NCBI RefSeq assembly: GCF_000210295.1
Contig: NC_026743.1
Span: 3,038,001 to 3,102,000, forward strand
Length of the DNA stretch: 64,000 nucleotides
Direction of reading: 5' to 3'
Source of the DNA: Trypanosoma brucei gambiense DAL972
Lineage: Eukaryota; Euglenozoa; Kinetoplastea; Trypanosomatida; Trypanosomatidae
The notes below the pieces were generated by a model. It was given only the letters and a program-made list of their open reading frames with translations, was not told the DNA's origin and did not search any database. This document shows, one piece after another, positions 9,663-20,427 of this stretch. Position 1 is the first letter of the stretch, and each line of letters begins with the position of its first letter. Made by a program: the position numbers and the translations under genes.

Positions 9663-11903
9663 TTACTCCCATTCTAGAGGAACAACACAAAAAAGGGTTA
9701 AAGAAAACTGCACATCTTCATGTACACACCTAGCGCGAGGAACTAATCTATATGATTCCTGAGGCTTCATCGTTACGTCCAAATTGAAAACAACAAGAAT
9801 ATCTGACCTAAACTCCGTTAACCATAAAAGGTCATCACCGCCAGGACACAAAAAACAAGCACTACGTATTTCCAAGCCAACACCAACGGTTCGTTTGTGG
9901 TTTGGTATTTGTGATATTGCCACAACGAAATTTCTAACTGTTATATCAGTTTTATTTTTAATCACGAACGACGGGCCCAATTCTGACCCTTTCCTCCACC
10001 AGTCCTTAATTGTTTTAAGTTCCGGAAGGGAAAGTGGAACGAAGTCAAAGCAATCCAAGCACGTTGCGCCCAAGGTACATGGGAAAGGAGCAGAGGAAGA
10101 CACAGTTACCTGTAACGATTCATTTCCTTTGAGTAACACCACTAAACCAACCTCACCACCCTTGGCCTTTTTAGTAGAAAGCAATTCATTTCTGGGACAA
10201 ACATCACATCTTCGCATTCCCCCCAACCCGTCAGCCGAATATTTGAAAATATGTAAGTGCGTCCATTCATCATGCATTTCATTATCTCTACTAGACGCTC
10301 GCACGACCAACACTACCTCTTTCTCCGAATTGCTGTTATTTGAGAGGAGAAACGAAGGATTACTAGCAAAAGTTGACACAGTATCCGATCCTCCCAGACA
10401 ACAGCACGGATACTCAATCACATGTCTGTGAATATAGAGTGGATCACCGTGAGGCCAGAGAAGTAGGCCAATTCGTTCGAAATACGATATTGCATGCTCT
10501 AAGTGCATGCTATTGGATGGAAACTCTACTATACCATCTTTCACCAAATGTGGAGTAGCGCCGATATATTCAATTGGTTTATCATTCAAGGAAGAAAACC
10601 GTACCACACACGTATATCCTGAGTCAGCGTTAGGAGCCTCCACTGCCGTCAGAAGATAAGGTGTAAACGGAATAATACCAATTTCTTCCAAGCATCTAAA
10701 GGCTCTTTCAATCTCCGGATTCGCATGAAACGCAACTATTCTCCTTTTACGAACACAATCTTTCAAGAATCTGAATATATCAGCTACACTAACATGTTTC
10801 TTTAAATTCTTCATTTGAAGTTCAAAGCAGATACCACCGGTCAAGCACGAGAGGGCATAACCAAGACCAACTCCTGTAATATTTTTGTACCCGCCGTGAA
10901 GTTTTGCAAAAGCCTTCTCTACTAAACATCCCCAATAGTCACCACTGTTGCTTTCATGGTGAATACCCGCCGGACGATCACCGATCATCGGAATGAAGTC
11001 ATCAATAACGACCTCTATTGGAGTATCACCGGAAAAAAAACGAAATGCAAAGGCTCCTATGCAAGGAAGTTTCCAAATGCAAAGGTGCCTAAGCAAATAA
11101 GAAACCTGTTGGACCACACTAAGGGCAGCACGAAGGTTAGAAGTATCATTTATTACTGAGGCTACCAATGGTTTGTCACCAACACAGCATTCGTTTTGAT
11201 CCCTTTGGTCTTCTACAAGAGAGCTCACCCTCACCCACTTTATATCACTATTTTTTAAGGCAGTATCAGGCGGGAAACTATTATCTGTAAATGGGGCACC
11301 AGATGTAGCTGCGTTGTTCATAATGTCCCTGCAAGACGCATCGCATACCTCCGTTGAGCAATGACATGCTCCCATGAAGCAATCCTCATTCCACGATTCC
11401 ATTCGCCACCTCCAAATTTTTGCTGTCTCTGGAACAACTGCTTTTCGCCATCGTGTTTGATTTACTTCCCACTGCATTCTATTTATCTCCGTCTGCAAAT
11501 GTATTGCATATTCAACCTCACTTGATAAACCAGTGCCAGACAAGTCGACAACGTGTAACCCTGCACAGGCAACAGCCAAATCCTTTAATGCAGCACCGGA
11601 CGTGCTATCTAAGTGTACGTTGCACAATACGAGACGTGTAACCGAACTGCTTCTCAGAACAGTAAAAAGACGTACTAACTGATCTGTTGGTACTTGCATC
11701 CCACTGACATCTAACACCTCAATTTCAGACCGCCTTTCAAGAAAATGAATAACACAATCGAAAAATTTAGACGAATAGACATACCTGCTGAGATTCAGTT
11801 CGTTGGGAGATTTTTCCAAACCTTCCAGCAAATCTGAGTATACTTTACAGCCCAACCACTCAGAGATATACCGGTACTCCTCAGCCACACTAATTATTTC
11901 CAT
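9663..11903 (-). CDS. Calpain-like protein, probably catalytically dead, with N-terminal leucine-rich-repeat-like region
   Basis: A 746-residue protein. Residues about 60-135 look like two or three leucine-rich repeats (IEVLDVSG, VTRLVLCN, LHVVDLSGTGL). A calpain protease core follows (about 235-500), recognised by IEVVIDDFIP (296-305), DYWGCLVEKAFAKLHGGY (322-339) and ALSCLTGG (350-357). The part from about 515 onward resembles calpain C2-like domain III. The active site seems lost. The usual GDCW motif reads GDKP (242-245), placing Lys where the nucleophile Cys should be. The expected His position falls in a GYTC segment (429-432) and the Asn motif is not recognisable. Kinetoplastids carry many such calpain-related proteins, often cytoskeletal and without protease activity. 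It is the last gene before the divergent strand switch, so probably the first gene of the leftward unit. Confidence 0.85.
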   Translation of the reverse strand: MEIISVAEEYRYISEWLGCKVYSDLLEGLEKSPNELNLSRYVYSSKFFDCVIHFLERRSEIEVLDVSGMQVPTDQLVRLFTVLRSSSVTRLVLCNVHLDSTSGAALKDLAVACAGLHVVDLSGTGLSSEVEYAIHLQTEINRMQWEVNQTRWRKAVVPETAKIWRWRMESWNEDCFMGACHCSTEVCDASCRDIMNNAATSGAPFTDNSFPPDTALKNSDIKWVRVSSLVEDQRDQNECCVGDKPLVASVINDTSNLRAALSVVQQVSYLLRHLCIWKLPCIGAFAFRFFSGDTPIEVVIDDFIPMIGDRPAGIHHESNSGDYWGCLVEKAFAKLHGGYKNITGVGLGYALSCLTGGICFELQMKNLKKHVSVADIFRFLKDCVRKRRIVAFHANPEIERAFRCLEEIGIIPFTPYLLTAVEAPNADSGYTCVVRFSSLNDKPIEYIGATPHLVKDGIVEFPSNSMHLEHAISYFERIGLLLWPHGDPLYIHRHVIEYPCCCLGGSDTVSTFASNPSFLLSNNSNSEKEVVLVVRASSRDNEMHDEWTHLHIFKYSADGLGGMRRCDVCPRNELLSTKKAKGGEVGLVVLLKGNESLQVTVSSSAPFPCTLGATCLDCFDFVPLSLPELKTIKDWWRKGSELGPSFVIKNKTDITVRNFVVAISQIPNHKRTVGVGLEIRSACFLCPGGDDLLWLTEFRSDILVVFNLDVTMKPQESYRLVPRARCVHEDVQFSLTLFCVVPLEWE

Positions 11904-13833
11904 TTAATTACTTCCTTTGCGTTTTCAAAGCGAATATTGAGGACATAAAGAAGGAGAGCAAGTACCGTAGGCACAACACGCCACTCCCGGCCCAGGGATA
12001 ACAGAAACTATATTCATCAATTGAAAAGTAGATATCAAAGGTTTCAATGTCCCCCAGAGTCAGAGTAGACGCAAGCCGTTGCGGGTGTCAACGCCGCTGG
12101 TAACGCAAACAAGTAAAAGCTAAAAAATTACGTCCTTATCGCAGTCACCCTCCCCCCCCCCCAAAAAAAAACGTCAAGATCGGCCGCGCGTTGAGACAAG
12201 GCAAATAAACCACACATGGGAAAAGAGAATTTGTAGAAGCAAATGAAAACGCACCGCACACGAGCGGTGCAGAAGTACAGAGGTAGCTGGTAAAGAAAAG
12301 AAGTGACACCGAAACGCGCGCCGCCATAGGCTAAGCAACAACCCCCTCCACACAACCCATTTCGTGGAGCGCAACGGCGCTCCGGCGGCAACGACCACGA
12401 CCAGGCGCACCACGATCGGGCACCACGTCGAGGAAAGAAAACAAGGGGCCCCTACACAGCCTCGCCGCAGCAATCCGGAAATGCGCAGCAACCAACCATC
12501 GCGGAGAAGGTTCCGTTGCCCAACTCCGCCGCTAGAAGGGGGAAGGAAAAGAAACACGCAACACCGTGCCAGTTCAGCGCTTTAGAGGGCCCAAACGGTA
12601 TGTTCAAAGGAAAACCTGCTACGGGGAGGAGATTGACAGACGGTTGGTAACTGTCTGGACCTGTTCATTTCGGCTGCGTGTTACCCAAAGGGAGGCGGCG
12701 CTTACATATTCGGGTAACTGCCAGTCGTTATGTGGCTTCCGAGGCTTGTAGAAGGAGGAGGCCGAAACGGTATCAGCTACGTTACCGATTTGTGGTCGGT
12801 GAGCCGCCGATCCTGCGTTTGCTTGTCTTCGTAGGTCGCCAACATTTTCAACATCGACTTTGATGCTCCTTGCTCAGTTACGAGGCTGTTGGTGACTGGA
12901 CCACGCGACCTCGGCGGTTGAAAGCGAAGGTGAACACTGGGGCGGGTAAATTAAAGAAAGTCAACTCCTGGATGTGGGCGGACGGGTCGTTAATTTCGGC
13001 CGGTTTGTTAGCAGTTGTGGCGCTACTGTTTAAGCAGGTGAGGGGTGTGAGACGACACCGCGCACCCAATTATGGGAGGAGTACATCGGTGGAAAGCTGA
13101 CCCAGGGCGCTTACCGACATTGTGAGAAAGCGATGTCAAGGGAGGGGAACGAGTGACAGTGCCCACAAACTTTTCATCTCTTTCATTGGCTTCAAAAAAA
13201 AAAAAAAGGTCCTCTCAGAGTAAAGGGAAAGACTACGCAATCAGTATGGACTAATATGATAAAATCAACTGTAAGGAAGAAAACCCGACGGAGGTAACCT
13301 GATGCCACAACAAACCTCGGCGTGGAAGATGGGAATCATTGCAACTCCGAAAGGGTGGAAGAGAAGTGAGGAGGTAAACAGTTTGAGAGTGATTAAGAAG
13401 CTACATCATGCCGTTGTGAACCCGTGGGTTACACCCCGCTCCCGGTGGTGACTTCTTCAGAGGGAAAGGAAAAAATATTTGGTCAGCTGTGAACATGGGA
13501 CATTGAATCGATCGGTCGGTCAACGTGCGTAGCAGTGGAAAATGGGTCGTACGGCAAAAAATTCAGACAGTGTTCCAGAGATAACTCGGGTAATTCCCCT
13601 AGATCACACCTGACAACACTGCCAATGATGCCTGCTTGTCCGCCAGGAAACGACGTCAACGCCACGAACGATTCGACACATGGGCCCAATAATGTCCTCA
13701 AGGCACTATACTATACAATGGTGGAACGACTCGGCAACTAACCTCATGATAAAGATAGAAAACTGGGAAAGGGCAGCATTTGAACGGCTAAAAAGAACAA
13801 ATAAGGTTAAAAAAAACACAAGGGGAACCACAG
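11904..13833. other. Divergent strand-switch region, likely Pol II start region for the leftward unit
   Basis: Nearly 2 kb between a minus-strand gene and plus-strand material, with no intact gene. Genes diverge from here, and in T. brucei divergent switches are the usual transcription start regions. Short plus-strand frames (for example 12864-13100 and 13301-13450) read like protein in places but have no resemblance I recognise and may be older gene debris. I found no tRNA A/B boxes. Confidence 0.6.
12152..12171 (-). promoter_or_regulatory. G11 tract (minus strand) near the presumed leftward transcription start
   Basis: Eleven consecutive C then nine A on the plus strand, so T9 followed by G11 on the minus strand, about 250 nt upstream of the first leftward gene. 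Runs of nine or more G have been reported as enriched at T. brucei transcription start regions. Long mononucleotide runs also occur elsewhere in this window, so this is only suggestive. Confidence 0.35.
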
Positions 13834-16384
13834 TTGCGACACCCGTGTTGTAGTTTTTTGAAAGAGACAAATTACACTTTGGAAAGCGACTCCGTGTGGT
13901 TTGATTCAGCCTCTTCACACCCCTTTGCGTACGTATATGAGGAGCTTGGATGCGTTGTGAGAGAGCGGCGCAACTTTGAAGAGTGTGATACGGATGACGA
14001 CTTATTAGCTACTCGAAAAGCTCGTAATGTGCATAACAAAAATAAATCCAGCGTATAAGGAGACAGGAACGGTAAACACCCCAATGGAAACGGGAAGGGA
14101 AATGGATGCACAAAGGTTAGTGTCTTGTGTTAGCTTCCGGATTCGTAACGGGGACAACGTCGGCGAGGTAGTAGCACACAGAGTTGCAAAACGTTTAGTG
14201 AAGCAGTACGCGTCGTATGAAGATGGCACCTGCTATCCAGGATATGATGTACTACGTTTGGTGAATGTGTATTTGTTCGTTACGGTTCACGATTGGACAA
14301 GAGGAAGAGGCTTTGGTGGTTGGATACGAAGGTATTATAATTTATGAGGACGGACTCGAATAAATAGCTGGCTCGGGTTTCTTAAAGGTAGTTAAGCCAT
14401 ACACACTGAACACGTGGAAAGGATCCGGAGCCGCATCTGGTCGTGACAGCATCATCGTCGTAGCTCTTGTTATCGAACTTCACCATCTGTACGTCGGGTT
14501 GCGTGGCGGTGAAGTAAACACGTAACTGCCATGACAGACAAAGCTGGTAATGCCAGAGATTCCAGCATATCCTTCCCTCATTGTCTGTCTGGGGATGCTG
14601 TGAAGAGTGCAACCACTCGCCCCTTAATTTGTGCTTTTGGCATTCATCGGTTATACAATGCCATCGTTGCTAGGTGAGGTTGAAATGTTAACAATGTGAT
14701 GCGTAGCGATGTGAACGGAAAGTGCCCTTACATCGCCGACGAAACTGAAAAGGTTTGGAGTGCATGTCTGATTTCTTTACACCCCAGTGCGCCATCAGGT
14801 ACGTGGTTCACGTTGGAATGGGAAGGGGCGGCGAAGTGGCGAGGCATTTTTGTAATCTTAACGGACCTTGTACGTTTACTGTCTTCGTATTCGCGAGAAT
14901 ACACAACGTTACTTTACAAGTTATTGCGCGGCAGAAAGAATGATGTTGAAGCAAAGTGGCGCGGATCGTGCACACACGAAACGGTGGGGACACGGAACTT
15001 GCCAGTTCTACGACACAGCTTCATGTAAGCGATGAGGGAGTAGCTTCATCCCCCTTTAGTAAGAGTGGACATTCAGGCGATATACTCTTACCTTCACCGA
15101 CGTTTGGGATGAGGACGGCGGTGTGGACATTCTGACACGGGTGACCCGGTGGTATTGACGGCTCGCAATCAAAAGTTAGGGGTTAGTTGTGGTATGAACA
15201 GGGTGTCAAAAAATATGCGGGAAAGGCGGCGTTTACCGCCTTTCATTTATACTATAAGTGAATCTGCTCTGCGAGAGGTGAGTCTATGGGAGCACTATCC
15301 TGTTGTTTCGCGGAGGGTGCCATATTTTTTGCGCTCGTCATTAGTGTGGACCGATGGTGTCATAGTCACTACATATGCACCCTCTGACTTAACAGCACGG
15401 AGAGTCACTCAGGTACCAGATTATACGCCACATGTTTGCCGTGTGGTAGTCGCCTTTACGTCACCTTTTATTTTCATGCTTTGCTCTCCGTTGACACACC
15501 GCTGCTTGCCCCATGGCATATTCTGTGGATTTGTTGGGAGATGAGACAGGCTTGTGCCCAGACAAACGTACCGTATTTGAAGTCCAACCTTCTATTCAGA
15601 CAGATAATACTCGCCATCAGCTTACCGAAGTGATGTTAACTGATGAGTTTCGGTGTAGGGCTGTGTTTTTTATTCAGAGAGTTGAAGTGCGATTTATGTG
15701 TCAGGGGCGCCGTTTTCATACATGTACATATCACAAAGGTAGGTGGATGGAAGTGGTTGTTATTTTTTTAAAATGCAAATGAGCACACTTTATTCTAGTC
15801 ATGTCACGCGTAGGCGTGCAGAGGTTACGTTTGAAGCATATTACCCAGTTCGTAAAGCACGCTGAAGACATTGAAAAACACATCACCAGCTATGTTGATT
15901 GACACCACCAGTAGACAAAGCTGACCACTGTGTGTGAACACTTTTTCGCACATGCCAAATTCTTTAGCTATAATACCTATGAGGACGCGGTGTGTTTAGC
16001 TTAGTAGTAGTTTATGGAAGAGGGGGGACATGCTTGTAGGAAATGCTACTTGGTCGTTCGTGTGAAGGCTGTATAGCTCGTGCAGTTGAGCTGATTGCCA
16101 ATGGTGTACTGATGCTACGTCAGCGGTGAGTAAATACTGCTTTATTCGATACTTCTATGTTTCAAGGGGGTTTCTGCTAGATGGTAGTTTTTCACATTTT
16201 TTACTTTCCTTTCCTACACACGAAGTTTACTGTTGTTGGGAAGCAACTATCACGTGCATCGCCGTGGTTATATAAATGTTGTGTGCATTGGAAGTGGTTG
16301 CCCAAACTCCCTCACTACATGAAGGAGGAGGCATGCGTCCTTAGTAAACCCCGAAATACTTGCCTGTCGACGTGCTTCGCGTGA
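13834..16384 (+). pseudogene. Heavily decayed plus-strand gene, parent unknown
   Basis: Protein-like sequence continues for about 2.5 kb on the plus strand but jumps between frames and is crossed by stops. Good stretches, by frame and place, are: VWFDSASSHPFAYVYEELG (near 13900), NVGEVVAHRVAKRLVKQ (about 14157-14207), EEEALVVGYEGIIIYEDG (14301-14354) followed by TAA then more open sequence to about 14517, AIRYVVHVGMGRGGEVARH (about 14790-14846), LYVTFYFHALLSVDTPL (about 15450), TDEFRCRAVFFIQRVEVRF (about 15640-15696), and HITQFVKHAEDIEKHITSY (about 15840-15896). Frame 0 from 15513 to about 16070 is broken by TGA and several TAG codons, then shifts frame at about 16070. I do not recognise the family. 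It could be one gene or two merged relics. Trans-sialidase and cyclase motifs were looked for and not found. Confidence 0.55.
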
Positions 16385-16611
16385 CGTGAAGAGGGAGTTT
16401 ATGTCAGTCGTCTGCCCTCTCCCTCAGGGCCCGACCTGAAATGATGCTGGGGATGTTTAGTATTTCTTTGCTTCTGTACAGTTTTCTTTACGTATATACC
16501 CTTCGTCGCGACGGGCCCCACATGTCTGAGCACAGCTATTGCAGTCCAGAAAGCCCTGTCGCGTTGCATGACTCTCACTACCCCCTGGCATAAAATACTA
16601 CTAACAGTGTG

Positions 16612-16631
16612 TTTTCCTCTCTGTCTTTTAG
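16612..16631 (+). promoter_or_regulatory. Polypyrimidine tract and trans-splice acceptor for the adenylate cyclase
   Basis: A run of T/C with two interruptions ends in TTTTAG, with the AG at 16630-16631. This is a classic trypanosome 3' splice site on the plus strand. Spliced-leader addition here gives a 5' UTR of about 166 nt before the ATG at 16798. Confidence 0.65.
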
Positions 16632-16797
16632 GGCATAACAGTTTCGAGCCGTACAAATCCTTTTAGCTGCCACCGCGTGTTGACGGGGTTACCGCTACAA
16701 GACACTGCAACGACACACATACACAAATATATATATTACAACCTCCTGATCTAGGAAACGGTTCCCTGGTGACTGCAACTGGATAAATCCCTCCGCC

Positions 16798-19700
16798 ATG
16801 AAAGCACCAGCCTTGCTGTTGTTTTTACTGTCAGCATGTGCCGCATCGCCGCCGACGAGGGGAGCCGGGGGTGTACAAGTAACCGTGACAATTGTGTCTC
16901 TGATGTACAGTAAAAACTGGCCTGCTGAATATATTAACGCTGTCAATGCCGGTTTTAACGCATCCCTGGCCGCCCGGAACTGGGTGGTAGCGCCTGGGGT
17001 TAATGTTTCGGTAGTTCCACCCCCGTCGTACGACACCCCAGCATATCAGCACCTGGAGAAGTACTTAGGAAATGTAAAGGACGATAACAGCAGTATGGTG
17101 GTTGTGTTGGGTCCCATGGGCGAAGAGAGCAGCTTTGCCTCGTATGATACCCTGAAGAAACACGGTCTTGTTGGATTCGCTCCTATGACTGGGGCTGCGG
17201 GTTTTCAGACTTACCTTCCACATCTCTATTTTCTTCGCCCTGGTTTTACGGGTGAACTCATAGCCCTTATCCGTTATGCCGTGACTTACCTGCGCGTTCT
17301 CCGGTTGGGGTTTACCTACCTTGAAGGTATGATGGGGGGTACTACCACATACGAGAGTGCTGTGAACTTTTTGTCACGCATGGGATACACGTTTTGTTGT
17401 ATTTTCACAGTGCACGGGACAGCCGAAAGGCGGACGGTAACAGCTAGGGAGTTCGATGTGGCATGGAACGAGTTTGCTGGGAAACTTCCGCAGGCTGTTA
17501 TTGTTGTTGCTACTGTAAATGATGAAATAAAGAATTTCGTCAAGAACCTTGTGGCTGATCCACGCACCGCGGATGCGTACCTGTTGGCTCCCTCACTAAT
17601 GCAGAAGTCGATCGTGACAGTATGGAAGGAGGCATTGGAAGCTGCAAATGCCACTTTTGTCCCTCGTCGCGTAATTCAGACAGGCACCAACCCACTTGCC
17701 AACGACACAGACAGTCGTGCCATTAGTCGCTTTCAAGGTGAGATGCGGGATTATCTTACGGCACATGGGGAATGGGCCGGTGTCGACGACGCAGAGTGCT
17801 TCCTCAAGGACGACGCAGAGGGAGAACTGATGGTTGCTGGTTGGCTCGCTGGAGAGGTGCTATCGCAAGCTCTACGGAGCCATGGATGGATGAACAATCG
17901 CACAGCTTTCATGGAGTCGCTCTACGAGCAACGCCGTTACGTCGTTGACAACATCGTTATTGGTGACTTTGGAGGTGGTTGTGAGGACAATTCTACTGAT
18001 AGCGGTGCCATCTGCCAGTGCAACCGCGGCGGTAGGAAGGTATACATGAAGGAGATTGCAGAGGGCTACCGACTAAGACCGCTTGTTGGCGGCTACATCG
18101 TACAGTCCCAGCTGGAGTGTAATAGTGATCCTGCAATCCTGCAGCCGCCGCTCAGCGGACTCGCCATCCTCATAAATGATCGACAGGAGCTTACGAGGGC
18201 TGTGAAACAGTTTAAAATTGGCACGTCTGCTGTATCTGCAGATGGCGAAGACGATGACGTGGACAGGCTTGTCATTCAGGTATTTGACACAAAGGCGCAT
18301 ACTGCTTTCGACGATCTCAAGGCGCTGCAACAGAGGAAAATTTTAACTGCTTTGTTCGGTGTCGTAACTGAGTCGGTGCTAGAACTCTCGAACGTGACAT
18401 TCATTGACCCAATGGTGCCAGCCCCTCATTTAAACACTTTTAACAGGAATGTGATCCGCCTGTCGCCAACATTGGAGCAGCAGCTTTATGTACATGCGAC
18501 CTACCTGTCTAGCATCCGTGCTGTTAATGTCCACTGTATTGTTAGAAGCACCGAAGCGGCTCGCATCATCGACGTGCTTAGGAAGACGTTGATTACCTTT
18601 GGTCTGAATCTCAGTTCCACAAAAGTATTGGAGGCCAGGACCATGATTAGGGGGAATCTACCGACAAGGGGCAGTGTATTTCTCATTGGGCTCGTCGGCA
18701 CTGACATTGCGGCAATTGAAGAACACCTTCGCACACACGAGAGGACTCTTATATTTGTCCAGTATTCTGACATCGCGTTGCTATACAATGAGTTTGTGCA
18801 AACATTTAACAACACTCATACTGCCGAACGTCTTGTGTTCGCAACAAGTTTACCGCACTGGGCTGACGCCAACACGACATCGGAGACTGTGCGACGGTTC
18901 CAGGACGTTGTATCTGATGTGGCGCTACGGACACCGCTGTCACTGTTGGGTTTTGCCACCGGCAGGTTGATGCAGAGGAACTTGCAGCGTATGCCCAAGG
19001 TGACCCCTGAACTCCTGTCCGACCTCTTCTTCGAAGAAACAGTGATCACTGTCGACGACATGCGCTATGGACCATTCAGGCACTACGATTGCGTAATCAA
19101 CGATGTCGTTACCGAGGATAATTGTATAACAAATTTTGGTGCGGCGGACATCAGTGTGTGGTCGATGGCGCGTGCGCTACGACCACATGAGCCAGTACTG
19201 CAGGAAGCGATGTTTCCGTCGATGAAGTATAACGTTCCTAAAGGTAACGCCCTCACCCCCGCACAACTTGCTGGCGTAATCGGTGGGACCTCGGCAGCCC
19301 TGTTCCTCCTTTTGGGGCTTGGCGTGCTATTGTACTTCGTCCTTCGCGATGGTCGCGACAACGACAACGCGCCCAAGGAGCCAACAGACCCGGTGACGCT
19401 CATCTTCACCGATGTCGAGAGTAGCACTGCGCTGTGGGCTGCTCACCCCGAACTGATGCCGGAGGCCGTTGCAGCTCACCACAGCATGATCCGCTCGCTG
19501 ATTTCCCGTCACGGATGCTACGAGGTGAAGACGGTTGGGGATTCGTTCATGATAGCCTGCAAGAGCCCAACAACCGCAGTCAAGCTTGTGCTCGACTTAC
19601 AGGTGATGTTCATGCAGTACGACTGGGGCTCTTCTGTGTTCGACGATTCGTACCGCGAGTTTGAGTTGCGTAAGGCGGATGATGTCGACGGTTACGCCCC

Positions 19701-20427
19701 ACCAACCGCGCTCCTTGACAGCGCAACGTACGGGCAGTACTGGAACGGGCTGCGAGTGCGAGTTGGTGTGCACACCGGGTTGTGTGATATTAGACATGAT
19801 GAAGTGACGAAGGGTTACGATTATTACGGGCAGGTTCCCAACCTTGCTGCGCGGACGGAAAATGTGACGAACGGCGGGCAGGTGCTGCTAACGCACGCGA
19901 CGTACCTTGCACTCAGCACCGCAGAACGTGAGGAATTTGACGTGACCCCATTGGGTGAAGTACCGTTGCGTGGTGTGCCGGAGCCTGTTGTAATGTACCA
20001 GCTGAACGCCGTTCCCGGCCGCTCTTTTTCTGCACTTCGTTTGGACCGAGTTATTGACGTGCTGGAGGAAGGCGGGGACGGCACAGGCACTTCTGGTAGC
20101 GACCGCGCGTCAACAGTCATCGAGCTGAGTGAATCTGCGCAAGCGATTGCTTCTTCCCTGCTGTCTCTACTGGGGACCCTGACACCCGCACAACGCCACA
20201 GGACGCTCATGCTCTTCTGTGAACGCTGGCGCGTCGCACTTCCTCGTAGCTTGGGCCCCGTATGGGACGATGACGGCTGTCGTGAGGTTATACGGCGCGT
20301 CGCCGCAAAGGTTGGTCACGTTGTAGATTTTCATTCACTGGGAACGAGTGAGCGCTCGTCAAGCACGTTGTCAAGCGCATCGATAATTATTATTCCCAAT
20401 CGGACCACGGATTTTGATAAGTTTTAA
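16798..20427 (+). CDS. GRESAG4: Receptor-type adenylate cyclase, ESAG4/GRESAG4 family
   Basis: A 1209-residue type I membrane enzyme that makes cAMP from ATP at the surface or flagellar membrane. A signal peptide (about 1-20, hydrophobic LLLFLLSACA) leads into a large extracellular region of about 800 residues. This has the two-lobed periplasmic-binding-protein-like fold typical of the family and several N-glycosylation sequons. One transmembrane helix lies at about 826-848. The cytosolic class III cyclase domain starts with FTDVESST. The metal aspartates are Asp872 there and Asp915 in TVGDSFMIA, and the later motifs RVRVGVHTG and NLAARTENVTNGGQ are intact. The C-terminal tail (about 1080-1209) is Ser-rich. 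It is intact and should be active as a dimer. It is the only intact gene on the plus strand, flanked by two pseudogenes, so it forms its own small transcription unit opposite to its neighbours. Confidence 0.96.
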   Translation: MKAPALLLFLLSACAASPPTRGAGGVQVTVTIVSLMYSKNWPAEYINAVNAGFNASLAARNWVVAPGVNVSVVPPPSYDTPAYQHLEKYLGNVKDDNSSMVVVLGPMGEESSFASYDTLKKHGLVGFAPMTGAAGFQTYLPHLYFLRPGFTGELIALIRYAVTYLRVLRLGFTYLEGMMGGTTTYESAVNFLSRMGYTFCCIFTVHGTAERRTVTAREFDVAWNEFAGKLPQAVIVVATVNDEIKNFVKNLVADPRTADAYLLAPSLMQKSIVTVWKEALEAANATFVPRRVIQTGTNPLANDTDSRAISRFQGEMRDYLTAHGEWAGVDDAECFLKDDAEGELMVAGWLAGEVLSQALRSHGWMNNRTAFMESLYEQRRYVVDNIVIGDFGGGCEDNSTDSGAICQCNRGGRKVYMKEIAEGYRLRPLVGGYIVQSQLECNSDPAILQPPLSGLAILINDRQELTRAVKQFKIGTSAVSADGEDDDVDRLVIQVFDTKAHTAFDDLKALQQRKILTALFGVVTESVLELSNVTFIDPMVPAPHLNTFNRNVIRLSPTLEQQLYVHATYLSSIRAVNVHCIVRSTEAARIIDVLRKTLITFGLNLSSTKVLEARTMIRGNLPTRGSVFLIGLVGTDIAAIEEHLRTHERTLIFVQYSDIALLYNEFVQTFNNTHTAERLVFATSLPHWADANTTSETVRRFQDVVSDVALRTPLSLLGFATGRLMQRNLQRMPKVTPELLSDLFFEETVITVDDMRYGPFRHYDCVINDVVTEDNCITNFGAADISVWSMARALRPHEPVLQEAMFPSMKYNVPKGNALTPAQLAGVIGGTSAALFLLLGLGVLLYFVLRDGRDNDNAPKEPTDPVTLIFTDVESSTALWAAHPELMPEAVAAHHSMIRSLISRHGCYEVKTVGDSFMIACKSPTTAVKLVLDLQVMFMQYDWGSSVFDDSYREFELRKADDVDGYAPPTALLDSATYGQYWNGLRVRVGVHTGLCDIRHDEVTKGYDYYGQVPNLAARTENVTNGGQVLLTHATYLALSTAEREEFDVTPLGEVPLRGVPEPVVMYQLNAVPGRSFSALRLDRVIDVLEEGGDGTGTSGSDRASTVIELSESAQAIASSLLSLLGTLTPAQRHRTLMLFCERWRVALPRSLGPVWDDDGCREVIRRVAAKVGHVVDFHSLGTSERSSSTLSSASIIIIPNRTTDFDKF

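Noticed and set aside
13834..16384. Retrotransposon hot spot (RHS), cyclase or trans-sialidase origin for the first relic
   Set aside because: None of the typical motifs of these families was found in the readable fragments.
12000..16600. tRNA or snRNA genes in the divergent strand-switch region
   Set aside because: I looked for A-box and B-box patterns on both strands; near matches (for example around 12870) lack the partner box and a cloverleaf.
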